55,708 bases of DNA from UBA2336 sp036787955. GTDB lineage: Bacteria; Bacteroidota; Bacteroidia; Cytophagales; Cyclobacteriaceae. Within the stretch, counting starts at the first letter, position 1, and every line of letters starts with the position of its first letter. Positions 1 through 9,269 of this stretch are shown piece by piece. Position numbers and translations under genes: made by a program. The notes under the pieces were generated by a model. That model searched no databases, was not told where the DNA came from, and saw only the letters and a list, made by a program, of their open reading frames with translations. The stretch is from assembly GCA_036787955.1 (NCBI GenBank), contig DAIQOI010000015.1, positions 1 through 55,708 on the forward strand, read 5' to 3'.

Positions 1-90
1 ATAACAATGAATAAATTTTCTAATTTAGAACTGTCCTAAAAATGGGGAGCTTACACACATGCTTCAAGAAAAGAATCTGAATTTTACAAA

Positions 91-390
91 ATGAAAGCTG
101 ATTACTTCGTTTATGGCATTACAAATTGTCTAAAAACCAATATCAATCAATGTACGGACTTTATTAAATATGCTGTAATTGACTTAAGAAAATTATATGA
201 AAAGATTGATAGTAAACATATTATAATAGAGGATAACAGAAAAAAAACTTGTTTAATTTCTGATGGTAAAATAATATGTCCTATCAAAAATAATAAGGAT
301 GGTTCTTCCTCATTTTTTCCAATAGATATTAAACATTTGGTTACGCTTTGGGGGAATGAAATGGTAATAGTACAAAAGGGATTTTTTTAG
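91..390 (+). CDS. Hypothetical protein, possibly the 3' part of a broken gene
   Basis: I do not recognise this 99-residue product. It is lysine- and isoleucine-rich, has no signal peptide or membrane segment, and is strongly AT-rich compared with the genes that follow, which suggests a transferred gene. The ATG at 91 is the first possible start after an in-frame TAA at 37-39. The frame is also open between 40 and 90 with protein-like content (KWGAYTH, then KESEFYK), and again from 1 to 36. The ATG may therefore be internal to a once longer gene split by one stop codon, with its beginning outside the window. The ending (GNEMVIVQKGFF) looks like an intact C-terminus. No function is proposed. 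Confidence 0.5.
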   Translation: MKADYFVYGITNCLKTNINQCTDFIKYAVIDLRKLYEKIDSKHIIIEDNRKKTCLISDGKIICPIKNNKDGSSSFFPIDIKHLVTLWGNEMVIVQKGFF

Positions 391-901
391 CAGGATTTCA
401 CTATATGAAAAACATTGAAGAAATTTAATAAAATTTCCATAGCACAAATTGCCATTCTCAATCAAATATCAATGATTCAATAAATTAAATATTGATGCTC
501 AAAAACGGCAAAAAACTAACAGACAAAGTTGAAAAGAAAAGACACTGCCTAATTAAGTGTGTAAATGCCGGGTAACGACTAAGCAACTGCATAAAGGTTT
601 TATATTTTGCATCTCCCTTCGAAGATAGTTAAAAATTGGTTTAGGATGATAGACCAGTTTCTCACCGGAAAGGTCCATTTTTTGGTAATCTCCCGTAAAG
701 CCAGGTACACCGCTTTCACTATCTGCCTTGCGCATTTAAATCAGTTACCGGCTCCACTCACCGTTGCTTTACCTCTCAGCCTTTCGGCCGGCCGATTAAA
801 CTATTTAATTTCTATATTTGCGGCTCTTCCGGGCCTTGTTTTAAAATTCACGAAGGCGCAATTTTTGCTTTGCGTGTGTATTTTATTCACCCACTTTGCC
901 A
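391..901. other. Intergenic region, no gene seen
   Basis: This 511-base stretch separates the AT-rich first gene from the first ordinary gene. Composition changes inside it: it is AT-rich to about 540 and closer to the rest of the window from about 600. Open frames on both strands (553-735 minus, 607-1002 plus) have implausible composition, and the plus-strand one runs into the next gene in another frame, so I treat them as chance. The only signal I see is a perfect TAnnTTTG element at 813-820. The composition step may mark the edge of an acquired segment. Confidence 0.5.
813..820 (+). promoter_or_regulatory. Candidate -7 promoter element (TATATTTG)
   Basis: This is a perfect match to the Bacteroidota -7 consensus TAnnTTTG, about 80 bases before the ATG at 902. 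No clear TTG lies 17-23 bases upstream, so support comes from the -7 box and its position only. Confidence 0.3.
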
Positions 902-1792
902 ATGGATCATATGAAGGGATGCTTTTTTTTATTTGTTTTATTTACTGCCCTGCTCTTCAAAAGTTATGCACAGGAGGCAGACTCGCTAAAAGCCTATCAT
1001 GAAAAACTGGACAGCCTGTACATAGTAGAGTTTGAAACCAAAGGAGAAAAGCCCAAAGTGCTGCACGCAGAACCGTTGTATATTGACCTGATTCGCGATT
1101 TGGGAGCACACAAGGGCGAACGGGAATGGAACATTGGTTTCGGAATCAAAGACAACTTACGCTACGACACGTACGAAGCACTGATTGAATACGAATGGGC
1201 GCCCGTTGACCGGCTTGGACTGGAGGTTGAACTGCCTTTTACTTTTGTTGCACCGGTTAACGGTTACGAAAACGATACCTTGCCGCAGAGCCGGCTGGAA
1301 AGCCTGAAAATGGCCGCACAGTGGACCTTTCTGGTCTTGCCGCAGTATTCTCTATCGCTTGCCCTGGGATATATTCACGAATTAGAGTTTTCATCCCTGA
1401 AAAATTTTGGTAATCCTTTATTCACCGGTAATCTTTACAATCCTTTCTTCATAGCCGCCAAACGTTTCGGCAACAACTACCATACCTTGGTTTACACCGG
1501 ACCGCGTATTGAACAGGAATTCCGTACCCGTAAATGGCACACTTCATACGAAATGCACACCAATTTTCATTACATGATATCCGGAACAAGGAACTTTATC
1601 GGAGTTGAAATAAACAAGCATTTTTCGCGCAACGATTTCGATATGGTGCTGCGGCCACAGATACGGTTGGGCATAGCCGACAATTTTCTTATCGGCATAG
1701 TAAACGGAATACCCATCCGCAGGGAAAACCAGCGCTTCAGTTCTTTTATGCGCATCATCTGGGAGCCCGGACACCGTCTTGGACGCAAATAA
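902..1792 (+). CDS. Exported hypothetical protein, probable outer-membrane beta-barrel
   Basis: The product of about 296 residues has an N-terminal signal peptide (a hydrophobic run ending SYAQ) and a conserved-looking block near residue 50 containing HAEPLYIDLIRDLGAHKG, followed by WNIGFGIKD. I recognise this block from uncharacterised Bacteroidota proteins. The rest alternates short hydrophobic strands with aromatic and glycine residues, as in outer-membrane barrels. ATG codons at 902 and 911 are both possible starts, and the second gives the more typical signal peptide. The gene is convergent with the acyltransferase gene, with only two bases between their stops. Its role is unknown; an envelope location is inferred from the signal peptide and strand pattern. 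Confidence 0.7.
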   Translation: MDHMKGCFFLFVLFTALLFKSYAQEADSLKAYHEKLDSLYIVEFETKGEKPKVLHAEPLYIDLIRDLGAHKGEREWNIGFGIKDNLRYDTYEALIEYEWAPVDRLGLEVELPFTFVAPVNGYENDTLPQSRLESLKMAAQWTFLVLPQYSLSLALGYIHELEFSSLKNFGNPLFTGNLYNPFFIAAKRFGNNYHTLVYTGPRIEQEFRTRKWHTSYEMHTNFHYMISGTRNFIGVEINKHFSRNDFDMVLRPQIRLGIADNFLIGIVNGIPIRRENQRFSSFMRIIWEPGHRLGRK

Positions 1793-1794
1793 TT

Positions 1795-2712
1795 TCACCC
1801 GATTTTCTCCAGGGGGCGCGTCTTCCACCGCTCGTGCATCCACAGCCATTGTTCGGGATATTTCCTTACCTCCTGCTCAATCACTGCAGTAAACGCCTGG
1901 GTGTTGAGGCGGATATCCTCCGCCTCGTTGCCGGTGCGGATCAGTTGCATTTCCGGATAACATCTTATTTGCTGTTTACCATTAGCACCCAAATGGATAA
2001 ATACCGGTACCACAGCTGCACCGGTGCGCAGGGCCAGCATGGCTGCACCTATGGGTGTGGCACAACTTTGACCAAAGAAATCCACAAAAACGCTTTTCAC
2101 CTTTGTGTCCTGATCGATGAGTATGGCCACTGTGCCGCCTCCCTTCAAGGCTTTCATAAGCCGCACTGTTTCTTTTCCGCGTTCAATAGCAGTAGCTCCC
2201 AACTTGCTGCGTTGACTCCACAAAAGCTGCGTAAGCCGTTCATCTTTCATGGCCGTGCCTATAACCAATGGTTTATAACCGCGGAAAGCCATTTCGGTAG
2301 CGATAAGTTCAAACGCCCCTAAATGGGCGGTCAGAAACAACACACCCTGCCCTTGCCGGTAAGCCCGCTCTACATATTGCACCCCTTCGATGTCGCGGAT
2401 TTCTTCAAATTTGCTGAATTCCGTTAGCGGATAAGCCCGCAATACATCCCCGGCATTCCGGCCCAGCATCACAAAGACTCTTTTGGCCAGTTTTTTTATC
2501 TGTTTAATATTCTGATCCGGATAAGCCCGTTTAAGATTTTCCACCGTAATCTTACGCGACTGCGAAGCAAGATAATAACCCAGTGCACCAAGAAATCCAC
2601 ACAATGCCAGCCACGCACCTCTCGGTATCAGGTTGGAAATAATTATCATAGCCTTTACAGCTACGTATATCAGGCGATAGCGTATTTTTCGTTTAACCTT
2701 TTTCCACGCCAT
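1795..2712 (-). CDS. Lysophospholipid/lipid A-type acyltransferase (LpxL/HtrB family)
   Basis: This 305-residue protein belongs to the LpxL/LpxM (HtrB) acyltransferase family, which transfers a secondary acyl chain to lipid A or a related lipid at the inner membrane. The catalytic HX4E motif is visible as TAHLGAFE (His130, Glu135). An N-terminal hydrophobic segment (about residues 18-50) would anchor it in the membrane, and KRAYPD and ERGKETVRLMK are typical of the family. Length is normal. It starts at an ATG and stands alone, divergent from the phosphatase gene across a 49-base gap. Exact donor and acceptor cannot be told from sequence, so I give no lpx symbol. Confidence 0.88.
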   Translation of the reverse strand: MAWKKVKRKIRYRLIYVAVKAMIIISNLIPRGAWLALCGFLGALGYYLASQSRKITVENLKRAYPDQNIKQIKKLAKRVFVMLGRNAGDVLRAYPLTEFSKFEEIRDIEGVQYVERAYRQGQGVLFLTAHLGAFELIATEMAFRGYKPLVIGTAMKDERLTQLLWSQRSKLGATAIERGKETVRLMKALKGGGTVAILIDQDTKVKSVFVDFFGQSCATPIGAAMLALRTGAAVVPVFIHLGANGKQQIRCYPEMQLIRTGNEAEDIRLNTQAFTAVIEQEVRKYPEQWLWMHERWKTRPLEKIG

Positions 2713-2761
2713 GGGCGCGAAGATAGCAGATTTAGGGCAGGATGATTAGTTTTGAGTACCT

Positions 2762-3259
2762 GTGAAAACGTTGTATATCGTACGCCACGCCAAATCGAGT
2801 TGGGATGACCCTGCCTTGCGCGACTTCGACAGGCCGCTGAATGACCGTGGAAAAAAAGACGCTCCCATGATGGGCAAGCGGCTGCGCAAGCGCGGCATTA
2901 CACCCGATATTTTAATTTCCAGTTCGGCCAAACGCGCACGCAGCACCGCTAAACGAATTGCGCAAGCACTGAACATTGATGAAAAGCAAGTCAGGTTATC
3001 GGATAATCTGTACCATGCCGGGCCCGATATGATTCTTAGTGTTATTCAACAATTGCCCGATACTGCGCACTCGGTCATGTTGTTTGGGCACAATCCAGGT
3101 TTAACGGATTTTGTAAATCAATACATACATGTACACATTGACAACCTGCCCACGTGTGGTATCGTGGCAGCAAAATTTTCCGTGCAGTCGTGGAAGGATG
3201 TTGGCAACGCCAAAGGTGAGTTGATATTTTTTGATTTTCCAAAACAATCCAACGATTAA
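2762..3259 (+). CDS. SixA-like histidine phosphatase
   Basis: This 165-residue protein of the histidine phosphatase (phosphoglycerate mutase-like) superfamily has the RHAKS(S)W signature at residues 8-14, where the RHG-type histidine is the phospho-acceptor. The second catalytic histidine is in LFGHNPGL (about residue 109). Short length and RHAKSSWDD match the SixA subgroup, proposed to dephosphorylate phosphohistidine in phosphorelay or phosphotransfer proteins; the substrate here is unknown. The start is GTG at 2762. Its stop codon overlaps the stop of the convergent DUF4421 gene by three bases. Confidence 0.88.
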   Translation: MKTLYIVRHAKSSWDDPALRDFDRPLNDRGKKDAPMMGKRLRKRGITPDILISSSAKRARSTAKRIAQALNIDEKQVRLSDNLYHAGPDMILSVIQQLPDTAHSVMLFGHNPGLTDFVNQYIHVHIDNLPTCGIVAAKFSVQSWKDVGNAKGELIFFDFPKQSND

Positions 3260-4281
3260 ATATTAAAAGGAACAAATTCCCAGACTTTCTTCTTTAGAAT
3301 ACCCTTCTCAGCAAAGCGAAAGCCCACCTGCAACCTGAATAAACTGGTGTTATTGCTTACCCGAACTTCTTCAAATTTCACAATGCGCGCCTGGCTGGAA
3401 AAACTGGTACCACAAAACCAGCGGTCGTTGGAATAACCAAATGCCAGCCGCACAACAGCAGTGCTGTTAATGCTGATATCATGATGCAGGTCGCCCGCGC
3501 CATCGCGGTAAACTATCCAGTGATGGGCCGGGCCCGTTATGAGTGTGGTGTTGAGAAAAAATTTACGCCAGATAAAATTATGGGAATAACCGGGTGCAAT
3601 ACTTAAAGTGGTGTATTGTAACCTGGAAAAAGCCGAACCCTGGCCGATGTCGGCTTGTACCTGGGGCGATAGCAAAACCGAGTCTTCTTTTGTTTTAAAC
3701 GAATTGATGGTTCCATAAACGATAAATGACCCTTGGCTGCGTATCTGCCGATCGGCAAAATTAAATGACGATCGAAGGGAAAATCTTCGGTGATTGAAAA
3801 CATAAAAACCGGATAAGCCAAAGTTGCGCGTTTGCAGGTCTGGGCGCTGAGGGAATGGCTCGCCCGAGGGTATGGCAACGCGCGAGTCTTTCTTATAAAA
3901 TCCCTCGTATTTCTGATAGTACAGGTCAGCGCCCCATTTCCGCGAGAGCATGTTGATCTGCCAATCACGATCGCGGGTTTCTCCATAAATCCGTGTGTTC
4001 TCCTGGCTAAGGGGCACTGCAAAACCTACTTCTACGAGCAAATCAAAAATGTACATGCCTCCGCCTAAAGTAAACCGGTTGTTGGGAATAAACTCCACCT
4101 TTCGGATACGCTCATTGCGATCACTCACATCAAAGGCCAATGTCCTGCGCTTCAGTACCGGCCACACAAAAAAGTGGTCGGGGTATTCCCGAATGTAATG
4201 ACTGCGAAGAGAGTCCTTCGGTGCCTGACTTTTCGCGCTTAGCACCCAACCCAAAGCAAGAAGCACCACGCAGTAGCGCAT
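3256..4281 (-). CDS. DUF4421 family exported protein
   Basis: This 341-residue protein has a signal peptide (first 19 residues, ending SAKSQA) and the profile of DUF4421, a Bacteroidota family of predicted outer-membrane barrels. Typical blocks are NNRFTLGGGMYIFDL and FNLxxR-like strands with many aromatic residues. Its function is unknown. It is the last gene of the leftward lon-porQ-hslU run: its ATG shares one base with the TAA stop of hslU (TAATG), which suggests translational coupling. The family call rests on recognition of the N-terminal blocks and is not proven here. Confidence 0.75.
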   Translation of the reverse strand: MRYCVVLLALGWVLSAKSQAPKDSLRSHYIREYPDHFFVWPVLKRRTLAFDVSDRNERIRKVEFIPNNRFTLGGGMYIFDLLVEVGFAVPLSQENTRIYGETRDRDWQINMLSRKWGADLYYQKYEGFYKKDSRVAIPSGEPFPQRPDLQTRNFGLSGFYVFNHRRFSLRSSFNFADRQIRSQGSFIVYGTINSFKTKEDSVLLSPQVQADIGQGSAFSRLQYTTLSIAPGYSHNFIWRKFFLNTTLITGPAHHWIVYRDGAGDLHHDISINSTAVVRLAFGYSNDRWFCGTSFSSQARIVKFEEVRVSNNTSLFRLQVGFRFAEKGILKKKVWEFVPFNI

Positions 4282-5681
4282 TACAGAATATACTCGCTCA
4301 GATCTTTATTTTTAACCAAACCGGAAAGCCGCGATTTCACTTGCTCTGCATCAATCTGCACAGCAGTGCCCGGAGCGATTTTATCGGGTACATCAAATAA
4401 ATATTCATTCAGCACGCGGCTCATCACTGTCTGCAGTCTTCTTGCACCTATGTTTTCCACTTCTGCATTCAGGGTAAAAGCCACATCGGCAAGGGCCTCA
4501 ACGGCATCATCAGTAAATGATATGGTTACGCCTTCGGCTGCAAACAAGGCTTCGTACTGCCGGGTGAGGGCGTTGCGCGGTTCCTTCAGTATGCGAATAA
4601 AATCTTCGCGTGTCAGGTTGTTCAGTTCAACCCGTATCGGGAAACGTCCCTGCAGTTCGGGTATTAAGTCGGAAGGCTTGCTGATGTGAAAAGCCCCTGC
4701 GGCTATAAATAAGATATGATCCGTTTTAACCACTCCGTATTTGGTATTTACGGTACTTCCTTCCACAATTGGCAGCAGGTCGCGTTGCACGCCCTCGCGG
4801 CTTACATCGGGCCCCCCACCGCCTTTCTTGTAGCTGCTGGCAATTTTGTCAATTTCATCAATGAAGATGATGCCGCTGTTCTCTGCAAGAAAAATCGCTT
4901 CTTCCTTCACCTCGTCCATGTCAATGAGTCGTGCTGCCTCCTCTTCCATAAGAATGTGCCGGGCTTCGGCCACCGTTACTTTTTTCTTGCGCGGTTTACG
5001 AGGCATCATGTTGCTGAGCATCTCCTGCAAGTTCATCATCGAAACTTCATCAATCATACCTGCGCCAATCATGCCGATATTTGAAGGACTGCCGGATCGA
5101 AGGGTAATTTCAATTTTCCGGTCTTCCAGTTCACCATTGCGCAGTTTCTCGCGGAATAACTGGCGGGTGCGCTCGTTGAGCTCCACATCCGATGAGGGCA
5201 TGTCGTCTGTGTCAAGCGATGCGGCACCAAATCCGGCCGATGCCTGTTGCCGTCGCAGAGGCGGGATGAGTGCGTCCAGTATCTGATCTTCTACCAACTG
5301 GGCAGCTTTCTCGCGAACCTCTTCCTTTTTGCGGGCCTTAACCATATTTACTGCCTGTTCCACCAGATCGCGTACCATGCTCTCCACATCGCGCCCCACA
5401 TATCCCACTTCGGTAAACTTCGAAGCTTCCACTTTTACAAACGGTGCATTAGCCAGTTTGGCCAGCCTGCGGGCTATTTCGGTTTTGCCCACGCCTGTGG
5501 CACCTATCATTAAAATGTTGTTGGGTACAATTTCAGTTCGCATATCGCCCGGCACCTGCATGCGTCTCCACCGGTTACGCAGTGCAATGGCCACATTTCG
5601 TTTTGCTTCGCCTTGCCCGATAATGTATTTGTCAAGCTCTGCAACAATACGCTGCGGTGTAAGGTGTTGTGCATCGTTCAT
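4281..5681 (-). CDS. hslU: ATP-dependent protease ATPase subunit HslU
   Basis: HslU (ClpY) is the AAA+ unfoldase of the cytoplasmic HslUV protease. The protein opens with LTPQRIVAELDKYIIGQ, the family's N-terminal signature, then Walker A (GATGVGKTEIARRLA), the variable I-domain, Walker B (FIDEIDKIA) and a C-terminal tail ending DLSEYIL, the part that docks into HslV. I chose the ATG at 5681 because it overlaps the porQ stop as ATGA and gives the usual short N-terminus before LTPQ. An in-frame ATG at 5699 would add six residues. hslV is not next to it or anywhere in the window, which is unusual because many bacteria have hslVU together. The gene is the third member of lon-porQ-hslU-DUF4421. 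Confidence 0.95.
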   Translation of the reverse strand: MNDAQHLTPQRIVAELDKYIIGQGEAKRNVAIALRNRWRRMQVPGDMRTEIVPNNILMIGATGVGKTEIARRLAKLANAPFVKVEASKFTEVGYVGRDVESMVRDLVEQAVNMVKARKKEEVREKAAQLVEDQILDALIPPLRRQQASAGFGAASLDTDDMPSSDVELNERTRQLFREKLRNGELEDRKIEITLRSGSPSNIGMIGAGMIDEVSMMNLQEMLSNMMPRKPRKKKVTVAEARHILMEEEAARLIDMDEVKEEAIFLAENSGIIFIDEIDKIASSYKKGGGGPDVSREGVQRDLLPIVEGSTVNTKYGVVKTDHILFIAAGAFHISKPSDLIPELQGRFPIRVELNNLTREDFIRILKEPRNALTRQYEALFAAEGVTISFTDDAVEALADVAFTLNAEVENIGARRLQTVMSRVLNEYLFDVPDKIAPGTAVQIDAEQVKSRLSGLVKNKDLSEYIL

Positions 5682-6655
5682 AAATCTCTTATTGTCCATA
5701 CTGATTGTGTATTTGTGCTGATGGTAAATGCCCACGATCCGGCTCCCCGTGCGTAGGTTGTATTGCTGATAACCAGGTTTATGCCTTTTACCAAAACCGA
5801 GACCCCCGCCGAGAATCCGCGTCCGAGTTCGAAATTACGCAAACCATTGAAGCCGGTAAGCACGGTAAAGTTTTTGTGCAACAGTATCTCGGCACCCGTG
5901 GTAAGATGAGTCAGTGCCTTTCTTACTGCCGAGCGCTCTTCGGCTAAAGCCGGGTCATCAAATACTCTTCCCGGCTGGGTAAGACGGGATAAGGTAATGG
6001 AAAAGCGGACTGGCATGTGCTCCGGTTTAAAAGTTGTTCCCAACTGAACATCAAAAGGAACGGTGCTTTCGGCCGATGGGCTGTAATCATGTACAACCAG
6101 TCCGAGGTTGCGGAAAACAAGTGCGGCTGTAAATCTTTTGCCTGGATCCAAAAAAGCCCCGCCTATATCGGTGAGCAGAGCCGTACTTCGAAAGCCGGCC
6201 AGATTGGAAAATATGCCTTTGACATTGACCCCAAACCGGAAAGCACCCGACTGCATGTTTTTTCCGATGAGCAACTCGGTATCCGACGAACGGAAAGTGC
6301 CCAGTGGCATGCCGGTATCATCAAAGCCTTCGAGTTTCCCGTAGTTCACATGCCGGAAGCCGAACAACAAGGTGCCGGCCTGAGGAAAAGTATGTACATA
6401 AGCTGCCGTGCTCTGGCCAATGTCTGCCAGATAAAACAGATAACCGGCAGAGGCTACTCGGGCAAGTGAATCACCGGTAAGCGCCGGATTTAAAAACATA
6501 TAATTCACGTCCCTGTCGGACTCAGAAACATTATCACCACCCAGCGCCTGCAACCGCGCCTGCGGTGGTAACCTGAGGAAAGCGTATGCGGTAATGTTTT
6601 GCGAAAAAACAGAAGCACTTACCATCAGCTGAATTATGACCAATGCAACTCTCAC
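5678..6655 (-). CDS. porQ: Type IX secretion system protein PorQ
   Basis: This 325-residue protein has a signal peptide (ending SVFSQ) and the PorV/PorQ-type outer-membrane barrel pattern (AFLRLPPQARLQALGGDNVS, then NPALTGD). In characterised T9SS, PorQ belongs to the outer-membrane attachment complex together with PorU, PorV and PorZ. The GTG start at 6655 lies six bases after the lon stop, and the porQ stop overlaps hslU by four bases, so it is embedded in a protease operon. The other core T9SS genes (porK-N, sov, porU, porV) are not in the window. Assignment to PorQ rather than PorV rests on the lone barrel, its length and the N-terminal motif. Confidence 0.88.
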   Translation of the reverse strand: MRVALVIIQLMVSASVFSQNITAYAFLRLPPQARLQALGGDNVSESDRDVNYMFLNPALTGDSLARVASAGYLFYLADIGQSTAAYVHTFPQAGTLLFGFRHVNYGKLEGFDDTGMPLGTFRSSDTELLIGKNMQSGAFRFGVNVKGIFSNLAGFRSTALLTDIGGAFLDPGKRFTAALVFRNLGLVVHDYSPSAESTVPFDVQLGTTFKPEHMPVRFSITLSRLTQPGRVFDDPALAEERSAVRKALTHLTTGAEILLHKNFTVLTGFNGLRNFELGRGFSAGVSVLVKGINLVISNTTYARGAGSWAFTISTNTQSVWTIRDL

Positions 6656-6661
6656 TACCTT

Positions 6662-9115
6662 TCAGGCTGGAACTTTAACATCCACAAAGGTAAACTTCAT
6701 GGGTTTTTTTACACGTTCGTTCAGCAGGGCAATTTTTAAAACCTCATCAACGGTATCAACATAGTGAAACTTCAGACCTTTAAGGTAGTGCTGCTCTATT
6801 TCCTCTACCTCTTTGCGGTTGCGTTCGCTGAGGATGATTTCCTTTATACCGCTGCGCTTGGCAGCAAGAATTTTTTCCTTGATACCCCCTACCGGAAGCA
6901 CCTTGCCACGCAGTGTAATCTCACCTGTCATGGCTAATTTGGCTTTTACCTTGCGTTGCGTGTACAGGGAAGCCAGGGATGTAAAGATGGTGATACCGGC
7001 CGATGGGCCGTCTTTCGGAACCGCACCTGCCGGAACATGAATGTGTAAATCATATTGCTGAAATACGCGCGGGTCTATATCAAGGCGTTCGGCATTCGAT
7101 TTTAAATAAGACAACGCAGCCATGGCCGACTCCTTCATCACATCGCCCAACTGGCCGGAGATGGTAAGATTTCCCTTGCCTTTGCTGAGACTGGATTCTA
7201 CAAAAAGAATTTCACCACCTGCCTGTGTCCACGCAAGTCCGGTTACCACGCCTGCAATTTCATTGCCCTGATACAGCTCTTCTTCAAACACTTCAATACC
7301 CAGGGCTTTACGAACCAGCTCTGCGTTCACTTCTTTCTGATAAGGTTCGTTCATGGCTACTGCCCGTGCCACAAAGCGGATGATGGAAGCAATTTTTCGC
7401 TCCAGATTCCGCACCCCCGACTCGCGCGTATATTTATCAATGATGTAGCGTATGATTTTGCGGCTGAACTTCAAATCGGAAGGCTTTAATCCGTGCTCGG
7501 CCAGTTGCTTAGGCACCAGGTGGCGCATGGCAATCTCTACTTTTTCTTCGGCGGTGTAGCCGGTTATTTCGATAATCTCCATCCGGTCGCGCAAAGCAGG
7601 CTGGATGGTATCGAGTGTATTGGCCGTGGCAATAAAAAGTACTTTCGATAAGTCGTATTCTACTTCCAGATAATTATCCATGAAAGTGTTGTTCTGCTCC
7701 GGATCGAGCACCTCCAGCAAGGCAGAGGAAGGATCGCCCCTGAAATCAGAACGAACCTTGTCAATTTCATCGAGTATAAAGACGGGATTAGACGACTGTG
7801 CCTTTTTAATAAGCTGAAGAATTTTTCCCGGCATAGCGCCCACATAGGTTTTGCGGTGGCCGCGTATTTCGGCTTCATCGTGTACACCACCCAGCGACAT
7901 GCGCACGTATTTGCGGTTCAGTGCCCTGGCTATTGATCGGCCCAGTGAGGTTTTACCCACTCCCGGCGGGCCATACAGACACAGAATGGGACCCCGCATG
8001 CTTTGCTTCAGCTTAAGCACAGCCAGGTATTCCAGGATTCGGTTCTTCACTTTTTCCAACCCGTAATGGTCCTTATCGAGAATAGCTTTGGCTTTGACCA
8101 AATCAAAATCATCTTCGGTATACTCATCCCATGGCAGGTCGAGCATAAACTCCACATAATTCATTAACACCGGATATTCGGCAGCCTGAGGATTGATGCG
8201 CAGCAGCTTGTCCAGTTCTTTATTGAAGTGATCGGCTACGGCCTTCGGCCATTTTTTCTGTTCGCCTTTCTTTCGCAGCGCCTCAATTTCTTTTTCGGGT
8301 GTATCATAACCCAGCTCGTCCTGCAACACTTTTATTTGTTGCCTGATAAAATAATCACGCTGTTGCTGGTCAATATCGGTATGTACCTTTTTCTGAATTT
8401 CGTTTTTTATTTCCAGCATCTGTATCTCGCGCATCATGAACTGCAGCAGCAGGGTGCCGCGATCCATGATGTTGCCGGTTTCCAATATGCGCTGCTTCTC
8501 GGCAACTTCCACGTTCAGGTTGGAGGCCAGAAAGTGAATCAGAAAAGGAACACTCTGAATATTGTCCAGCGCAATGCGCGCCTCCTGAGGTATCTCGGGA
8601 TTTAAATGAATGATTTTATAGGCGGCTTCCTTTAAAGAACGAACCAGCGCTTTTACTTCCTTATTCAGCTCCACAGCCGGATCATGATGAATGGCCACCT
8701 TGGCAACCAGAAAGGGCTCTTCCTGAATAAACTCCGTAATCTGGAATCGGTTTTTTCCCTGAATGATAATGGTGGTGTTACCATCGGGCATAACCAGCAT
8801 CTTGATGATGCGAGCTACTGTTCCGGTGCGATAAAGTTCTTCGGTGGTAGGCTCCTCGGCTTTAGGGTTTTTCTGCGCCACAACGCCTATAATCCGGTTG
8901 CCCTGATACGCCCGCTTGACCAGTTTAATGGATTTCTGCCTCCCAACCGTAATGGGTATCACTACCCCGGGAAACAGCACCGTGTTTTTTATCGGAAGGA
9001 TAGCCAGTTCCTCCTTCAGTTCACCCGGCTTAAAATCGCCCTCCTCTTCCGGGTTGATCATCTGAATAAGGCTGTCGCCCTCATCTTCCTGAATCAATTG
9101 TATGGTTGTGTACAT
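6662..9115 (-). CDS. lon: ATP-dependent Lon protease
   Basis: This is a full-length 817-residue LonA. It has the N-terminal substrate-binding domain (about residues 35-240, with LPIKNTVLFPGVVIPI), a coiled linker, the AAA+ module with Walker A (GPPGVGKTSLGRSIA) and Walker B (FILDEIDKV), and the C-terminal Ser-Lys protease domain. The catalytic serine is in PKDGPSAG (about residue 705) and the lysine in GGIKEKILAAKRSG. Lon degrades misfolded and selected regulatory proteins in the cytoplasm. It is the first gene of the lon-porQ-hslU-DUF4421 run and has a perfect TAnnTTTG element 30 bases upstream. The ATG at 9115 leaves a short acidic leader of about 30 residues before the conserved domain. 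Confidence 0.97.
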   Translation of the reverse strand: MYTTIQLIQEDEGDSLIQMINPEEEGDFKPGELKEELAILPIKNTVLFPGVVIPITVGRQKSIKLVKRAYQGNRIIGVVAQKNPKAEEPTTEELYRTGTVARIIKMLVMPDGNTTIIIQGKNRFQITEFIQEEPFLVAKVAIHHDPAVELNKEVKALVRSLKEAAYKIIHLNPEIPQEARIALDNIQSVPFLIHFLASNLNVEVAEKQRILETGNIMDRGTLLLQFMMREIQMLEIKNEIQKKVHTDIDQQQRDYFIRQQIKVLQDELGYDTPEKEIEALRKKGEQKKWPKAVADHFNKELDKLLRINPQAAEYPVLMNYVEFMLDLPWDEYTEDDFDLVKAKAILDKDHYGLEKVKNRILEYLAVLKLKQSMRGPILCLYGPPGVGKTSLGRSIARALNRKYVRMSLGGVHDEAEIRGHRKTYVGAMPGKILQLIKKAQSSNPVFILDEIDKVRSDFRGDPSSALLEVLDPEQNNTFMDNYLEVEYDLSKVLFIATANTLDTIQPALRDRMEIIEITGYTAEEKVEIAMRHLVPKQLAEHGLKPSDLKFSRKIIRYIIDKYTRESGVRNLERKIASIIRFVARAVAMNEPYQKEVNAELVRKALGIEVFEEELYQGNEIAGVVTGLAWTQAGGEILFVESSLSKGKGNLTISGQLGDVMKESAMAALSYLKSNAERLDIDPRVFQQYDLHIHVPAGAVPKDGPSAGITIFTSLASLYTQRKVKAKLAMTGEITLRGKVLPVGGIKEKILAAKRSGIKEIILSERNRKEVEEIEQHYLKGLKFHYVDTVDEVLKIALLNERVKKPMKFTFVDVKVPA

Positions 9116-9145
9116 GAAATTTCAATCGGTTATGCCAAATTGACA

Positions 9146-9153
9146 CAAAAATA
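9146..9153 (-). promoter_or_regulatory. Candidate lon promoter -7 element (TATTTTTG)
   Basis: Reading leftward, TATTTTTG matches TAnnTTTG exactly and sits 30 bases before the lon ATG, a good distance for a short leader. The upstream element is weak (TTT within GTGTTTTTA). I saw no classical heat-shock operator repeat here. Confidence 0.4.
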
Positions 9154-9269
9154 CCTGCACCGAGGTATAAAAACACCCGGACCACTATACCTGTCAATAC
9201 CAGTGCCAGTTTCGTTGTAAAACCGCCAAAAAACTACCAACTTTAAACAATTATGGTATAGCCAACGCT

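Noticed and set aside
553..1002. Open frames on both strands between the first two genes
   Set aside because: Composition is unlike real proteins, the plus-strand frame ends inside the next gene in another frame, and neither has a recognisable motif.
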